A DNA stretch of 64,000 nucleotides from contig NZ_CP048659.1 of assembly GCF_015218165.1 (NCBI RefSeq), positions 3,038,001-3,102,000 of the forward strand. Direction: 5' to 3'. Position numbers and translations under genes: made by a program. Each line of letters opens with the position of its first letter. Within the stretch, counting starts at the first letter, position 1. This stretch comes from Acinetobacter piscicola. GTDB taxonomy: Bacteria; Pseudomonadota; Gammaproteobacteria; Pseudomonadales; Moraxellaceae. The notes beneath the pieces are model-generated. The model made no database searches and was not told where the DNA came from. It was given only the letters and a program-made list of their open reading frames with translations. This document shows positions 62,301 through 64,000 of the stretch, in pieces.

Positions 62301-64000
62301 ATGAGCGCAATTCAATACGAAAAAAATGCGGACGGCATTGTTATTCTGACTTTAGACTCTCCGAATCAATCTGCAAACACCATGAATGCTGACTTTCAAA
62401 AAGCACTCACTGAAACAGTTGAAAAATTAAAAGCTGAATCAGGCATTACAGGCATCATTTTCCGTTCTGCGAAAAAAACCTTTTTTGCGGGCGGTGATTT
62501 GGATGATTTAATTCAAGCACGCCCTGAAGATGCCAAAGAATTCATGGCTGTGGTTGAACTGATGAAAAAAGAACTACGTTACATCGAAACTTTAGGTGTA
62601 CCTGTGGTTGCAGCACTCAATGGCACAGCGCTTGGCGGGGGTTGGGAAATCGCGCTTGGCTGTCACGCCCGTATTGCCTTGAATGATCCGAAGTCTAAGT
62701 TTGGTCTGCCGGAAGTGACTTTAGGTTTACTCCCAGGCGGTGGCGGCATCGTGCGTATGGTACGCCTGTTAGGTCTACAAAATGCATTCCCATTCCTAAT
62801 GGAAGGCAAACAATTTGGTGTCGATAAAGCCAAATCTTTAGGTCTGATTCATGACACTGCGGACTCACTTGATGAGTTGCTGGAAAAATCCATCGCATGG
62901 GTCAAAGCCAATCCAAAATCACAACAACCATTTGATGTAAAAGGCTATAAAATCCCAGGTGGTGATCCTAAAACCCCAGCAGTGGCACAGATTCTTGCGA
63001 TTGCCCCTGCAATGCTGCGTGACAAAACCAAAGGTTGCTACCCTGCGCCTGAAGCGATCATGGCAGCAGCGGTTGAAGGTGCTCAGGTCGATGTTGATAC
63101 AGCGCTCACCATCGAATCACGTTATTTCACTTACCTTGCAACAGGTCAAGTGGCGAAAAACATGATCGGTACGTTTTGGCATGGTCTAAATGCTATTAAA
63201 GCAGGTGCGAGCCGTCCGAAAGATGTCGCAAAATGGCAAGCGACTAAAGTCGGTGTATTGGGTGCAGGGATGATGGGGGCAGGTATTGCTTACTCAACGG
63301 CGACCAAAGGCATTGCTGTAGTACTCAAAGACGTTTCTGTTGAAAATGCAGAAAAAGGCAAAGCATATAGCCAAAAACTTTTGGACAAAAAAGTTTCACA
63401 AGGCCGTATGACTGCTGAGAAACGTGACCAAGTCTTAAGCCTAATCACTGCAACTGCTGATGCAGCCGATCTACAAGGCTGTGATTTGATCATTGAAGCT
63501 GTTTTTGAAAATCAAGAACTTAAAGCTAAAGTCACCCAAGAAGCGGAAGCTTTCCTCGCGGATAGTGGTATATTTGCTTCAAATACCTCGACATTGCCAA
63601 TTACAGGTCTAGCAAAAGCGTCTAAAGACGATAAAAACTTTATCGGTTTACACTTCTTTAGCCCAGTCGACAAAATGCAATTGGTTGAAATCATCAAAGG
63701 GAAAAATACCTCTGCTGAAACATTGGCCAAAGCCTACGATTACGTTCAGCAAATTGGCAAAACGCCAATCGTGGTCAATGACAGCCGTGGTTTCTTCACT
63801 AGCCGAGTCTTCGGTACATTTGTCAATGAAGGTCTACGCTTACTTGCTGAAGGTGTGCATCCTGCACGTATTGAAATGGCAGCACTTAAAGCAGGTATGC
63901 CTGTTGGTCCACTCGCCATTCAAGATGAAGTTGCATTGACGTTATCTGAACATGTCACCAATGAAACCCGTAAGGCACTCCAAGCGGCAGGCAAAGACTT
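62301..64000 (+). CDS. FadB-like enoyl-CoA hydratase / 3-hydroxyacyl-CoA dehydrogenase, N-terminal part (runs off window)
   Basis: The frame starts at the ATG 62301 behind AAGGAG and has no stop before base 64000. About 566 residues are visible. An enoyl-CoA hydratase domain comes first (FFAGGDLDDLIQ, PVVAALNGTALGGGWEIALGCH, GLPEVTLGLLPGGGGIVRM). It is followed at about residue 314 by the NAD-binding domain (KVGVLGAGMMGAGIAYSTATKG, then FASNTSTLPIT, IGLHFFSPVDKMQLVEII, NDSRGFFTSRV). The multifunctional layout matches the FadB/FadJ alpha subunit. It pairs with the thiolase in front for fatty acyl-CoA oxidation. Confidence 0.93.
   Translation, partial: MSAIQYEKNADGIVILTLDSPNQSANTMNADFQKALTETVEKLKAESGITGIIFRSAKKTFFAGGDLDDLIQARPEDAKEFMAVVELMKKELRYIETLGVPVVAALNGTALGGGWEIALGCHARIALNDPKSKFGLPEVTLGLLPGGGGIVRMVRLLGLQNAFPFLMEGKQFGVDKAKSLGLIHDTADSLDELLEKSIAWVKANPKSQQPFDVKGYKIPGGDPKTPAVAQILAIAPAMLRDKTKGCYPAPEAIMAAAVEGAQVDVDTALTIESRYFTYLATGQVAKNMIGTFWHGLNAIKAGASRPKDVAKWQATKVGVLGAGMMGAGIAYSTATKGIAVVLKDVSVENAEKGKAYSQKLLDKKVSQGRMTAEKRDQVLSLITATADAADLQGCDLIIEAVFENQELKAKVTQEAEAFLADSGIFASNTSTLPITGLAKASKDDKNFIGLHFFSPVDKMQLVEIIKGKNTSAETLAKAYDYVQQIGKTPIVVNDSRGFFTSRVFGTFVNEGLRLLAEGVHPARIEMAALKAGMPVGPLAIQDEVALTLSEHVTNETRKALQAAGKD

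Overview
The window is AT-rich Gammaproteobacterial DNA that looks like Acinetobacter or a very close relative in the Moraxellaceae. The support is the gene content and order: the fil cluster, the ibaG-murA-hisG-hisD-hisC block, a trpA-accD-folC-SPOR block, the oprB-gcd pair, a short-form hisG and a Pro-Arg-His-Pro tRNA array. The species cannot be fixed from the sequence alone. Both ends cut genes: uppP at base 1 and a fadB-like gene at base 64000.

Layout. 1-3100: uppP (partial), tsaB, a gamma carbonic anhydrase-like protein and two Nudix hydrolases. 3135-13183: the six-gene fil cluster (filA to filF, all on the minus strand), damaged twice by insertion sequences. An IS1-family element (3135-3922, 8-bp target duplication) sits in the last sense codons of filF. 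An IS5-family element (10916-12036, 9-bp target duplication) sits in the first codons of filB. 13400-22000: pabB, then hisC, hisD, hisG, murA, ibaG, hpf and rpoN on the minus strand. 22350-25700: a gltIJKL glutamate/aspartate ABC transporter behind a good sigma-54 (-24/-12) promoter. 25921-26432: a broken hypothetical gene. 26585-32430: a complete rRNA operon on the minus strand (two promoters, 16S, tRNA-Ile, tRNA-Ala, 23S, 5S, terminator). 32648-34879: a complete yfiR-yfiN-yfiB cyclic-di-GMP module. 35017-35490: four tRNA genes with their promoter. 35565-41506: nadA, argJ, a small exported protein and secA. 41850-44779: a 1-Cys peroxiredoxin, a decayed glutathione transferase, an MBL-fold hydrolase and a tyrosine-phosphatase lipoprotein. 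44840-48826: a SPOR protein, folC, accD and trpA. 49187-64000: an NhaC-type antiporter, two AraC-family regulators, a PF10118-type protein, a DUF2804 protein, gcd and oprB (periplasmic glucose oxidation), an alpha-methylacyl-CoA racemase-like enzyme, and a thiolase/FadB-like beta-oxidation pair.

How parts fit. The fil cluster has a C39-type peptidase (FilB), a barrel protein with a long low-complexity N-terminus (FilC) and a Gly/Thr/Ala-rich secreted protein (FilA). That set resembles the logic of the Pseudomonas fap functional-amyloid operon, and I raise it as the main candidate for a poorly described envelope system. The YfiBNR module and a lipoprotein tyrosine phosphatase about 10 kb away recall the TpbA/TpbB pair of Pseudomonas aeruginosa. 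If both ideas hold, the window carries a surface-fibre system damaged by transposition and an intact c-di-GMP switch for surface life. All functional statements are from sequence reading and recalled family knowledge; no searches were run.
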